Assembly (NCBI GenBank): GCA_007449985.2
Contig: VIIQ02000322.1
Location: forward strand, 1 to 64,000
Length of the DNA: 64,000 bases
Reading direction: 5' to 3'
Origin: Desmodesmus armatus
Lineage: Eukaryota; Chlorophyta; Chlorophyceae; Sphaeropleales; Scenedesmaceae
Below are positions 11,554-23,358 of the stretch, piece by piece. The translations under genes and the position numbers were made by a program. The notes beneath the pieces were generated by a model that saw only the letters and a list, made by a program, of their open reading frames with translations, was not told the DNA's origin and made no database searches. Positions within the stretch are counted from its first letter, which is position 1. The number at the start of each line of letters is the position of its first letter.

Positions 11554-14407
11554 CAGTGAGCCTTCACACAAACAACACCTCGACCGGACCGGACTGGACC
11601 GATGGCACAGCAGCAGGTGTAGGCTAGCGGGCTCCTCCGGCTGCAACCTTAGCCATGTTGCCCATCTCTTGATGCAGCGGGTGTGAGGGTACACACACAC
11701 TGCAGCAGAGGCATGCGGGAGCTCCTGGAAGGTAAGAGGCAGCTGCCAAGCAGCTGTACGGTTGCCTGTCATGATCCCCCTGCCCCTTATCGCCTGTTGT
11801 TGTTGTCCCCTGCACGGTTTGTTGGGATATCAGGGGTCAGATTCTCCGTCCTATCATGGCCTGCAGACAGGCATACTAGCACTCATGTACGGTTGCGCGG
11901 GGCTTTCTAGAATTTTATCTTTCCCAGCACAATGCACTAGTATGCATCGCAAGGGGCTTGCGGCAGTCTCAGTTCTGCCTCGAGTTGGACGTCTGTGATG
12001 CTACAGCAGCACTCTGCTCACCCAGCCGCCCTCACATGCAGCGCTTGCAACACTCAGCAGGCGACGCACACAGGGCGGCTGGGCACAAAATGCACAAAGT
12101 GCACAAGCAAGAACCAGCAAAGCTCTGCATGGATATGTCGGGGGTATGGGGGGGGGGGGGGTCCAAGAGGCCTGCATTGGCGAATTCATTGGCCGGTGAA
12201 TGCACAGTGGAGAACATCACCTCTTATTGCCTTGGTCCTGATGCCACCCCGCCTTGTCTGCCTGTTGCCCGGCATGCACGGTCTGCCCCTTCAACATGCC
12301 CCCGTAGGTACCCCTAGCCTTCGGCCAGTCACCCCAGGGCCAGCGCCGCTGCCAACCATCCTCACCCCAAGTGACAAGCCCCGCCATCATCCGACCGTCA
12401 CCAGCCCCAAGCGATCGCCTTGATCATCACACCAGCATCGCGGCCGCTCCCCAGCGACATCCAGGCGTGCCGCGACCTGTGGGCTCCGATATCATCCCCA
12501 TCCCTGACGGCTACTCATCCAAAGCCCCACACACTGAATGCCCCTGCAAGGCGCTGGTGGTTTGACTGTGACGGTGGAGTTGCGTCGCAACTGAATGTCT
12601 TGTTGTGATTTGTGCTTGTGATATCTGTCTCAGGTAGGTGGCAGTGGGGGTGCAGAAGGAGGTGAAGGGGGAGGGCAGGAGGAGAAGGCGGTGTGGATGG
12701 GTCTGTGTGTGTGGAGGGGAGGGGGCTATGCTGCTCTATGTCATGACTGATCAAGTAACAGCCCCTGATACATGTTTCAGTCTCCAAGTCATTCACATTT
12801 ACTGGGGATTGCGAACATGCAGCAGGGGCTGTCACCTGCTGCGCACTTGTGCATGGGGGGTGGAGGGCGAATGGGGCAAAGGGGCGGTCGTGGGGCTACT
12901 CACACCATTTGTGGGCACAGCTTCTGGGGACCTGGGCCAGTTGGGTTTACTTGGGTGATGACTCCACATGCACTGATTCCACATGCACTTACTTGGGTGC
13001 TGTGATGCCACAACCTCACATTTGGGCTGTTGTCCAACATAGTGCCTCAGCCCACCAAGTAGTGTCCAGATTGCCGTGGGTGTTTTGGGGGGGTGGGGTG
13101 GGGGGGCTATATCGGGATACTCCAGCCATCTGTCGGCACAGGTTCTGAGGACCCGCGATATCGGGAGGATTGGGATGGTTGGGCACCACAGCTCCACACC
13201 AGGCAAATTGTGGGAGGGTCTTCCCATCAGTTGGCTCATGTGCTGCTGGTTGTGATCTATACAACCACATGTCGGCTCCCTGGCACTTTCCCCCTCCTCC
13301 CCCGAGTGCATGTGCATGGGGTTGGTGCCTTGGTTATTTTTGGGGGGGGGGGGGCTGGTGCCTGCATCAGTGGCATGGCCAGTTCAATGTGTTGGCATGG
13401 TGTGTATAAGGTGATGTGTGTGTTCAACAGACAGTGTGTGTTTGGTTGCCAGCCCTTTCAGGTTCACCTCTTGAGGATCATGTACCTTGTTTAGCTTGAC
13501 ACAACGTGCCAGGCCCAGAAAGGTACATGCTCCAGCGAGGGATTCTGGAAAGGCGTGGGCCAAGGGTGGAGGGCTGAGAGGAAGTGAAGGGGGTAGACAG
13601 AAGGCATACAGCATGCTGCCAACTCTCTTTCTATCTGTGGTCTGCACCACCCCTTTCCCCCTGCATGTGTGTCATGACACACCCCTGGCCGACCACAGCT
13701 GAACGGCGCTGCTGACTCATTTTGGCTGCCCCAAATTCAGTAGCCTAAACCCTGTAGTGATGTGTGGCATGCGTGTTGCATCATGGCCTCATCAATTTCA
13801 AATTCCAAGCTGACGAGTCTATGTGCTGTCTTCCACTGCTGCTTGCTGCATCATGCAGGACGGTATGCTCATGGACTTCAGCAATGCGGTACTCTCACCC
13901 TTTTGGCAACTGGCTGTGCCATCACAGTGTTATGTGCTGGGCAGATGCAGTGCTGGCAGATGCAGGACAAGATGCTGGATTTGCAATGTGTTTGGACAGC
14001 AGCTGACCTTGACCAACGTCCGGTTCTGAACTTGACGGTGACATCAGGATGTATATAGTTCAGACAGAGGTCTTGTGCTGAGCTGCTAGCTGACAGTTGG
14101 TATTGGGCTTGTCAAGGGGCTTGTCAAGCAGCCTGGGGTGCATGACTGCTGTCTGTAGATTGGCAGGTCAGGGCATTGAGCGATATTGATGTATGGCATT
14201 GCAGCCATCACTGTGGGTTGTTGCTGTGGGACGCTGCGGCTGATGCCGAGTGCTTATCCTTGTGGGCGAAGTGCTACCGTCTGTGTGGTTGTTGACTGGG
14301 TGACTGCATTGACGCTGCGGTTGTTGAAGGGAGCCCGCAGGCTGTTCGGCCCTTCGTAGGAGATTTGATACCCCGACTGTCAACCTTGGTGTGATTGGAT
14401 GATTCAG

Positions 14408-14674
14408 TTAGCGTAGGTGGCGGTGCTGGGTGCAGTACACACGCAGGTTGTGTGCTTCTGACAGGTTCTGGCCAAACAAGCCAAGATTGGAACGTGTCCT
14501 TGAGAAAGGCGTGATGTTTTGACAATCAGTATCAGCAATGGCTGCTGCATCATTCTGGTACATATTATACAAAAATCCACTGTAAATGTCTGTGGGGTTG
14601 AGCAATAAAGCAACACCTTCCGGTGCCTCAAGTAACGCCTTACAGCCTTCATCACCAGCGACGTGCATCAACAA
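14408..14674 (-). CDS. Candidate ORF of unknown function, partial
   Basis: This minus frame reads with balanced composition (for example GCKALLEAPEGVALLLNPTD), unlike the repeat-driven frames around it. The frame has no ATG at its listed start and is open further upstream, so it may be an exon or a gene relic. The function is not recognised. Confidence 0.25.
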   Translation of the reverse strand: MLMHVAGDEGCKALLEAPEGVALLLNPTDIYSGFLYNMYQNDAAAIADTDCQNITPFSRTRSNLGLFGQNLSEAHNLRVYCTQHRHLR

Positions 14675-15519
14675 TGCTAGCGGTGAGCGCTCATATGAAA
14701 CATGTCAACCTCAGAATCAGTGACAACCACTGAGGTGGAAGATGCATTGCAGCTGCATCATGATGATCATTATGCATTCCAAACCTTGTGGTCGCTCCAT
14801 CCTCATCAGCTGCAGCAGGCGCTGCCACTCAACAGCATGGTTTCTGCCCTGGACGTAAACACCTCACAAACAACTGCACACTCTAACAGCATCTCAGCCA
14901 ACCGCACAACTACCACTTGCTTCTGATTCAACTGCAACCTACACAGCCGTCCGACAATGTCACACCTGCACCCAAGTGAAATGCCACAGACGCCAAAGCT
15001 GCACTATGAGATTTGTTGGCCGACCGCCGGTGCCACCACACAATACACACCGTGTGTAACACACGCAACTGCTGGCCTCGGCATTGGCTTTGTGTATGGT
15101 TCTACACACAATCAGGGCGCGCACTGCATCTGACGTGCAGCTGCCCGCAATCAGCACACTCTTGATTCAGAGGAGCAGGCAACACAGCAAAACATAGACA
15201 AAGCATGTTACACTTCAATCACCCCACACCATTCTTGGACCATACAGGGGCTATTAGCTGCATATAGAACTTGCCTCGGGTTATGCTTCTGCTGTGGGTG
15301 ATGCTGCTGGTTGCACTGCTGCCGCCGCGCGACATGTGCAGCGGCAGCTGCGCAGCTGACGCCCTGATGACTGTTGTGTTGCTACATACCCAGTGAAGTA
15401 GCACAACAGCTACTGCTGTAGCTGCAGGCCAGCAGGGCCTGGTGGTGTACTGCCACATTATACCTTGTTCAGTGTGTACCACCGCCTTCTGCACGGTTCT
15501 ACATGGCCTTCAGCCAACT

Positions 15520-16489
15520 TCACAACCTCACTGCACAGCACCTGGACGTGCTGACAGGCTGGCCATACCGCAGTGGGACCCTCCTGACTGCTGCTGCTAC
15601 TGCAACAGCGGGCTTCCGCTGCCGCTGCCGCAAGCCCAACCCGCTTGTGCTCCTTCTGCTGCTGCTGCTGTTAGAGAAGGCACAGCCGCTGCTAGTCAGG
15701 CAGCCAGCCTGTCTCCGGGCATGGCAAGGCAGCGCATACACCCTGCCATTGCCACCAGAACCTGCCGCTGCTGCTGCTGGTGGCGGTGGTGGTACCTCCG
15801 CTCCTTGCAGGTGCTGATTGGGGGTGTAGGCCACAGATTTTGATGACTCCTGCTGCTGCTGCTGCAAGCCGCCGCCAAGTGCTCGGAGGGCCTGCGCCCG
15901 TGCAGCTGCCACCGCCTGCTGCAGGGGTAGTGCCTGGTAGCGGCCGGGTGCCACCTCCCTCACCACACCCCATGACACTAGCTGGGACAAAGCATCAGCA
16001 GTCAACAGGTCAACCTGAAGGGAAGATGGGCAGAAAACATGACTTTCCGTCAGCATATTGGTGCAGGTTGCTGTAGGCCAGCACGTTGCTCACAGCAGAC
16101 CAGCTGGGACAGGGCATCTGCGGTCACTAGGTCAACCTGAAGGGTGAATGGTACAACACATGAAGCAGCATACAATGTCTCAGGCATGGCAAGACATTGT
16201 TGTATGTTTGCAGGTTGCAGAAGGCCCGCAGCCTTACTCTGCCCTCAAGACTCAGCTTCACGCTCCCCCCCCCCCAGGCTGTCTCTCGAAAAGCCTCACT
16301 GCCCCATCCTAGCCACCTTGACTGAGCTGCACAGTCCCCAACAAACCCTGACCCCCTCCCCCTGCCCTCTGACATGCACATGCAGTCCCTCCCCCCCGCC
16401 CCCCCCCCCCTCCTGACCTGCAGCCCGAAGCGTCTGTCCAGGAAAGCCTCAGATGCACCATCCACATCTGACATGCTGAACCCCCTCAC

Positions 16490-16524
<35 letters not shown>

Positions 16525-17100
16525 CAGCACTGCTTCCCCAGCTGCTGCTGCTGCTATCAATGTCGTGTTCGTCACCCATTGTCATCACCAGCAGTGCTGA
16601 TGCTGCCAGTGCTGCCTCCTTTGCTGCATCATCACGTAATTCGTCCAGCAGTTTGCACAGCACCCCCTCCTGGCTGTCACGTGCAGCAGTGTACGCCATG
16701 GACAGCATGGTGGACGTAAGGGACGCCTGGTGGGACTGTGGGTGTGGAAGGGGGGGGGCACAAAAAAGGAACTTTCAGCGGTGTACTGTATTGACCACAC
16801 ACCCCGGAACACCCAGCAACTATGACGCTGCAGCAGTGCTGCTGCCACCGTCATTGCCGTTTGACAACATCTGGAGCTGTACTTGTCGCGATGCAGCAGG
16901 CTGCTTGGACTTTCTTGGGGGTTGCAGGCAAATGTGTCATGGTACGGCATCGGTCTGCGGTGTGTACAGCGCGCAGGGGGGACAAATCACTCACCTTTAT
17001 TGTTGTGAGTACCTTGATGGCACGACCTGCCACCAGGCCAGCAGCAGGCAGGAACACCAGGGAGGGAGACCAGTGCAACGCAGCAGCCTGTGCAGCAATG

Positions 17101-17175
<75 letters not shown>

Positions 17176-19872
17176 ACAAAGACAGCAACAACACGAGCAC
17201 AGAGACAAAGGCGACAGTAGGTGAAGTAAACTTTGGGTCAAGGAGCGGTTGGCAGAGCCACACTAACATCTTTGGCTGTGAGAACTTCCAGCTCAACAGC
17301 ACATACTGTGTACTGGAAGAACCTCAAACAATGCAGCGCTGTCACCAACACACCCCCACGGTTGAGCAGGTGCCGGGGGCCCCTCATTCTGGATGAAGAA
17401 TGCACCCACTCCCCCAAAGATGGCTTCCCACGACATCGCAACACACCGAGCCTCACACACCAGCCGCTTTACCGACCACCACTAGCATGCATGTGGTAAC
17501 ATGCAAATCAAACCCCACCGCCCCGGCCGCTGCCGTCAACGCAGTCTTGGCAGTGCTGCATGCATCAAGAAACTCCATTCACCAGTAATCACTCGCGCTT
17601 CAAGCCAATGACGGCTACCACTACCTCCACCCCCGCCCCCCAAAAAACACCCCACCTGCTGCAGCAGTGCTACGAATGCTGCGAGTGCTCCCAGTGCTGC
17701 CAGTGCGCTGCGCACCAACGTGATGGACTGAACCTGAACCTGCTTGGAGGGAAGTACCTGTATACAGGAGAGGGCGGGCATGGGGCGGGTAGGGGGGGGG
17801 GGGATTGTGTGTGTCTGTGTCAGTGTGCTGCAATCATATTGCGACAGGGCAGCTCCAAAACTGTCACCTCAGTCGGCAGTGTCAACCATAACCAGCCTCA
17901 GACTAAATTAGAAGCACAAACAGACAAAGCCAAAATCTGATGCAGCCTCATTGCCCCCCCCCCCTTCCGGCGCACCCTAGCCTCATACCCTCACCCCCGT
18001 TCCAAGTTTGGGTGCCTTCACCAATTTCAGATCCGCCACTGTTACATCAGCAAAGCTCTTGATGACCTTCAACTCGGGGTTTAACTCCTTTATCCTGCGG
18101 CTGTCACAGGCCTGTATTGCAGTGGGCCCTCCGCCCTTTCTGCACACCCGCCCATCCCAAGACAACCCCTCCCTCACCAGCTCAAGGTCTGCCACTGCCA
18201 CATCAGCAAAGCTTTTTATGACCAGGTTGTAGGGATTCTCCCTCATCCTCATGCTCTCCCGTGCCTCCCGTGCTGCTGCTGCTGCCTCTGCATGGGGAGT
18301 GAGTGACCGCCTAGCTGCCCGCATGGCTGTCGATGCTACAGCCTTAGCCTCAGAAGCAACGCTCGCTACAGCCGCTTTGGTGTCAGCTGCTACAGCCGAC
18401 GCCGCTGCTGCTGACGCTGCTACAGCCGCCTTGGGGTCGGCGGCTACAGCCGTCGCGGCCTTTGCTACAGCCGACGCTGCTGCGGCGGCTGTAGCGCTGG
18501 CGTGGCGTTCTGTTGCTGACTGTGCAGCAGCGACAGCCACATCGGCAGCTAGCCAGTCCCCCACCCCGGCATGTAGGGCGGCAGTGACTGCGGTCTCGGT
18601 GGTGTTGGGAGGGGGAGGGGGCAGGGCGGTGGCGGCCCGGTACATCACAATGACAGACCGGTAGGTGGGCTCCTGGGAAGGAAGGCGGGTGGGGGGGGGG
18701 ACCACAGGGACAACACAGGGGTGTTGTGGGACAGAGGCCAGGCAGGGTTTGAGTGCTCTGTGGTGGTGTGTGCGGCAGTGACGGCAGTTTCGGTGGCGTT
18801 GGGAAGGGGAGGGGGGATCGCCCTGTTGGCACGGTACTTCACAATGACAGACCGGTAGGTGGGCTCCTGAAAGCGGGGGGAAGGGCGAGAGGGAGCAGAG
18901 CAGGCGGGGGGGGGGGGGGGGGGGGGGGGGCAAGGAAATGGGGGCAGGAAGAGCGTGAAAATGGAATGGTGGTGGTGGCGGGCAGGGCTCAAGTGCTCTG
19001 GGGCTGGCAAGAGCAAAACATCAGTTCTGGCAGTGACGATGGTCTGGGGTGGAGAAGGGGGCAAGGGCAGTGTGGCACGGTGGAAGACAATGACAGGCCA
19101 TTATTTGGGCTCCAGCAAGGGGAGTGGATGGTAAGGAGGGCAGGGGGGCATTAGTAACTGTAGATGTGAGTTGTGAGGGTGGGTAGCAGCTGGGGTGTGA
19201 CCTGGCCCCCAAGAACAGGCAGCTGACAGTGTCTGCCCTGCTGCAACATTATACACACAGGATTTGCTTTGTTGGGGGTGCAACCCAGTACAGTCTTCAC
19301 GCACCTGAAGCACCAGTGGCTCGCCACCATTGGCAGGTATCTGCGACTCAACAGCACCACTATTGCTGCCCCCCCCCCTCACAACACACCCACAGCCCCC
19401 CCCCCCCTCCTCCCCTCTCCCCACCTGCAGCACCAGTGGCTCCCAGAACCTCTTCAGCACCTCCCTAGGCCCAGGCATCAGGCTGCGCAGGGAGCGACGA
19501 GCAACAACACGCGCTGCTGCATGATCCAGGTCACTTGAACTGGAGGAAGCAAGGCTGAACTGCCGCGCTATACCTCGCTGCTGCTGCTGCTGCTGCTGCT
19601 GCTCCTGCTGCTGCTGTTGCTGCTGCTGTTCCTGGCCTGACAGCAGCTGCTTCACGTGCTGCTGCAGCTGGGACACTGCCTTTTGAACACTCTCAACGCC
19701 TTTGTCGATTGTATTAGTCACCGGATGCACGATTATGTAATCCACGAGTAGGTCCATCTTTTGTGCCAGGTAGAGCCCTGGTGCTGTGGCCACCCCCACA
19801 CCCCTGTGGAACACCAACAGGCGGTCACTGAAGGGGGGGAGCTGGTCACGATCCAGCGGCAGCGCCGGCTGG

Positions 19873-19911
<39 letters not shown>

Positions 19912-21936
19912 GTGCTGTCAGTGCTGCTGAAGCTGCTGCAAGTGCCACTGGTTGTGCTGCTGGTCAAGTTGCCCTGCTCTTGCTGCTGCTGCTGCTGCTG
20001 CTGCTGCCAGAATCGTGTGAGCAGCTGGCTGTCCAGCACTGACCAGTTGATGGTGACAGGGATGTCTGGTGGGTGAAGGGGGGGGGGGGGGTGATAAGGA
20101 GGGGGGGGGGAGACAAGCGAAGAAACCAGGGTGACAACATGCAGAAATTAGGATAAGGGTGATGATCGTGTAAGGGAATGACGCAGGTAAGAGAACGTCC
20201 ATGGTTGCAATTGCAGGAACATACCAAAAAACCACCACCCAGACCTACCCAACACAAGCCAGGCAGTACCCCTGCCACCCACAGAGACACCCAGAAGCCA
20301 CCACCCCCAAGTCAACACATGGCACACTCACCAAATGTGAAGTCGTTCAGTTGAGCTATGTCCCACTCCTGCAGCAACAGCAGTGCATCACACAACAGAA
20401 AAAGTAGCAGTGATGTTGAACGATGTTGCACAATCCTCCTTTGGCAGCATAGCTTTTGAACTTTCCATGCCATCACCACTGTACTCAGTTGTCTCCTCAC
20501 AAACAAGTGAACAGCTGCCTGACTGCACACTGTGTGTCTCAGTCACTGGCCACCTCTGAATCAACAACTGACTGCATGCCTGCCCCCCACCCCCACACAA
20601 ACCGACCCGTGCCCAACTGTGCACCCCTCCCCTCACCTCCTGAGTGAGTGGGCTGTAGCGTGCCTCCAGCAGCAGCTGGATGATACAGCCCAGCAGAGCC
20701 TGCTCACAACCCTGCACACAGCAGCAGCAGCAGCAGCAGGAAGCAAGGCAGCCATGCAGGGGAGGGGGGCCTGATCTGGAAAACGTGGTTGCAATGCCTT
20801 GCAGGACGCAAACAAGGGGACAGCCCACAATATGTGTGTCCTGGAGTGTGAGCCACACTGCAACTGGATGCCATTTCAGCAGGGCTCGCTCACACACCTG
20901 GGAAAAGCAAAGGCGATCACTCAAAGGCATAGTGGGGTAGATTGAGTGTCTTCTCGCCTTCCTCTCCCCGCCCCCTGCCCAACCCCCGCAAAGACACACC
21001 AACCTGTGGGTCAGTCGCCCAGTCGTAATCACCCCCCTCCAGTACATCCAGCAGTTCCCTCTCTTCCTCTCTCATGTGCCCCCTTGTCAACCCCCCCCCC
21101 CTCCCTCTTGCCCGTCCCTCCGCCCCCCCCCCCCCCCCCACCTCGCACCCCCACCCCCACCCAGGCACAGACGCACCAACCTGTGGGTCAGCTGCCCAGT
21201 CATACCCATCTCCCTCCAGCACATCCAGCAGTTCCCTCTCCTCCTCTGACAGTTGTGGTTGCACCCTGCCCATTGCAGCCTGAATGTAGCGACCCTCAGA
21301 GGCATGTGCTGAGGAACACAGCAGCTCTAGCAGCTGAAGCAGCTCAGCAAACAGCTGCTGCTGCTGCTGCTGCTGGAGCTGTTGAGCAGTGCTGTCGTTG
21401 GGATATCCATCAGCTGCTGCTGCTGTTGCTGCTGCTGTTTGAAACTCCTGCTGCAGGGCTTGCCTGAACCTGAGCCATGCTATGGGGATGGAGCGCTCTG
21501 ATACAGGAGGCAGCAGCAGGCCACACAAGCAGCACAGAAACAACCTGTCAGATGGGACCACAAGCAATGACATACATGCGCTGGTCGTCAGCGCCCCGCA
21601 TGAATGTGGGAGACAAAAGCAGGGGGGGGGGGTACTTCATACTTTAGGCGACAACGGACAGGGATGTATCCCATGAGATTGGACCCCAAATGTGTTATCA
21701 CTGTAATCCTCAATTTTAAGCTGCTGGTATTGTGCGTGTGTGTGTTTTTTGGGGTGGAGTGGGGGTGGGGGTGCTGAACTTCTGCCAGGTTGACAACCTT
21801 CAAAAAGCATGCCCCAAGCAAGCCTCAACCCCCAGAGCAGCCAGCCACAAGCAACCAAAACGACGTTACAGGTCTCACCAGGAGGGCATAGCACGACATC
21901 CTCCTCAAGCAGGTGAAGCAGGTCCGTAACGGGCAT
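15520..21936 (-). CDS. DUF3754/TMEM143-like membrane protein, copy A
   Basis: Ten exons join in phase: 21936-21879, 21497-21181, 20711-20637, 20368-20332, 20065-19425, 18672-18178, 17757-17656, 17087-16995, 16735-16418, 16014-15520 (about 876 residues). Family marks in order: a short N-terminus ending VVLCPPE, RSIPIAWLRFRQAL, ARYSPLTQEEWDIAQ, DIPVTINW, DRLLVFHRGVGV, RRSLRSLMPGPREVL, EPTYRSVIVMYR, VIKSFADVAVADLELV, two membrane helices at the 17757 and 17087 exons, then the C-terminal DSQEGVLCKLLDEL block and the FLDRRFGLQ VDLLTADAL segment. This matches the DUF3754 family, which includes TMEM143; its biochemical role is not known. Poly-Gln and an Ala-rich repeat of about 90 residues are inserted. 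The start ATG at 21936 was chosen because copy B has the same CPPG|E junction. Introns hold many junction copies. Confidence 0.85.
16090..16138 (-). repeat. Copy of DUF3754-A last-exon 5' end with acceptor
   Basis: Minus-strand CTTCAG followed by a VDLVTADALSQLV reading repeats the true acceptor and exon start at 16014 (VDLLTADALSQLV), then diverges. Confidence 0.88.
17101..17174 (+). repeat. (CAG)n microsatellite, about 25 units
   Basis: On the coding (minus) strand this is CTG, ending about 14 bases before the acceptor of the exon at 17087. Confidence 0.95.
18015..18095 (-). repeat. Copy of DUF3754-A exon 6 3' end
   Basis: It reads LKVIKSFADVTVADLKLV and repeats the end of the exon that stops at 18178 (LVIKSFADVAVADLELV). 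The donor has become GTGAAG. Confidence 0.85.
18785..19111 (-). repeat. Two copies of DUF3754-A exon 6 5' end with acceptors
   Basis: The true exon starts at 18672 (EPTYRSVIVMYR). A first upstream copy at 18869-18785 still reads EPTYRSVIVKYR and AIPPPLPNATETAVTAA. A second at 19111-19030 is more decayed, with a stop codon after EPK. The three form a graded series of decay. Confidence 0.88.
19298..19345 (-). repeat. Copy of DUF3754-A exon 5 3' end with donor
   Basis: GAGCCACTGGTGCT-CAG followed by GTGCGTG repeats the true exon end at 19425 (EPLVLQ then GTGGGG), with one base lost. Confidence 0.8.
21000..21075 (-). repeat. Copy of DUF3754-A exon 2 3' end with donor
   Basis: The segment reads EEERELLDVLEGGDYDWATDPQ in two near-complete blocks and is followed by GTTGGTG. 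The true exon ends at 21181 with the same block and the same donor. Very few changes separate them, so this duplication is recent. Confidence 0.9.
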
Positions 21937-22144
21937 CACTGATACTGCTGTTACGACAACAGGCTGGCGCCGCTGTTGGTCACGCACATGGTTCTGGAAC
22001 TGCTGCAAGTCGATCGCCTGCACTCAGGACGAAAACGTGTACGTGAAGTGGACCGATGAGTCAACTGGTCGAGTTGACTAGTTGAGAGTAACCGAACAGC
22101 AAATGCAGTGTTTACTGATCTTAGTATAAATATCATTACTGTGA
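21937..22144. promoter_or_regulatory. Divergent promoter region between DUF3754-A and MinC
   Basis: Only 208 bases lie between the two divergent start codons. TATAAATA at 22126-22133 sits close to the MinC ATG at 22145, implying either a very short leader or an unrelated AT-rich motif. A palindromic stretch (CAACTGGTCGAGTTGACTAG) lies at 22063-22082. Confidence 0.45.
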
Positions 22145-23296
22145 ATGAGCGCAAGTGGAAGCTGCCGAGAGGAATTTTCCGACAGATCAGATCTGCTGTG
22201 TCTTCGGTCCCTACTCTCTGATTGTGTCGTGCATCGTCAAAGCTTCTGCAACTTGCATCAACAGTGTTCCATCAGCAATGTACTGATGCAGCAAATGCAG
22301 GCAGCAACACAACACCCACACCGCTGTGACCTTCCTCTGCTGCGCCAGCCACGCTTGTCTCGTGGCTGGTGCGGGCAGCAACGCCATGCAGCAGCCTCTC
22401 AAATACCTCACACACACCGCAGTAGTAGCTGTAGCACAGCACAGAGGAGCAACAAAGGTCGGCGGTTGACCCCAACAGTGAAGGTGCGTGCCCTGTCAGC
22501 AGCTTCGGAAAAGCAGACCGGTGAAGACAAGTGCAAGATCATTCTCCGTTTCGCTCTTTTGTTTTGCATTTGATCGCTTTGTTTGGCTCAGCAGCAGGGC
22601 TGTCACGGGGTCACAGGGTTACCACGGCTATGCTGATGTTATTTGTCCTGCAGGCAGCGGCTGACAGTGCAGCTCTACAACCATCTGATAACAGCAGCAG
22701 CAGCAGCAGCCGGAGCACACCCGGCAACAGCAGTGCAGGCAGCAGTCCAGATGCCGTGTACATCAAGGCTCCCATGTCGGGTGGCGTGCAGTCTTACCCT
22801 GGGCGCAGCGTGGTGGTGCTGGGGGACGTGCCCAGAGGTGGGGGGGGGGGGGGCGCAACAGGCGCGGGGGGGGGGGGGGGGGGGGTCGATGGAGTGTACA
22901 CAGCACGCAAGGGGGCCAGGGGGAACATGCGCAAAAACGAGTATTGGTGTCGGACAAGTGCGGGGGGTGATTAGGTATGTGCATGTGGGTTCCTTTGGGC
23001 GCGGGAAGGGGGGGGGGGGTGAGGCACTTCAAGTGCCTCTTGCAAGTTGCAAGCAGAGGGGCGTTAGTTGCCTGTACATGCAGGGACAGCAGCACCAGCG
23101 CCACCACCAGCAGCAGCAGCAGCAGCAACGGTCTTCTCTTCAACAGCTGTTAGCAAAAGCATGTGCCGCCCTGTGTCGGCCTCAGCACGATTGCATGCAG
23201 CTGGCATGTGGTGACTAGGAAAAGTGCGCAACGTGTCACCATGTGCATGCCAGAGGCTAGTGTCCATGGGCGGGGAAGACGTGCTGCATCACACCA

Positions 23297-23358
<62 letters not shown>

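Larger units (their letters stand above)
10767..15519. other. Gene-poor interval
   Basis: No multi-exon gene was recognised. Two short frames are listed separately as weak candidates. A basic minus frame at 11327-11230 contains the direct repeat AAGGAAAGGGTC and reads KERKERVKERV, without further support. Segments near 12890-12960 and 13095-13175 are diverged duplicates. Confidence 0.4.

Noticed and set aside
16374..17396. 340-codon plus-strand frame
   Set aside because: It is the antisense shadow of DUF3754-A exons 8 and 9 plus their CTG-rich intron.
18251..18664. Ala-rich plus-strand frame
   Set aside because: It is antisense to the DUF3754-A exon 18672-18178, which has the family motifs.
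20946..21467. Proline-rich plus-strand frame resembling a cell-wall protein
   Set aside because: It is antisense to DUF3754-A exon 2 and the C-rich strand of an intron.
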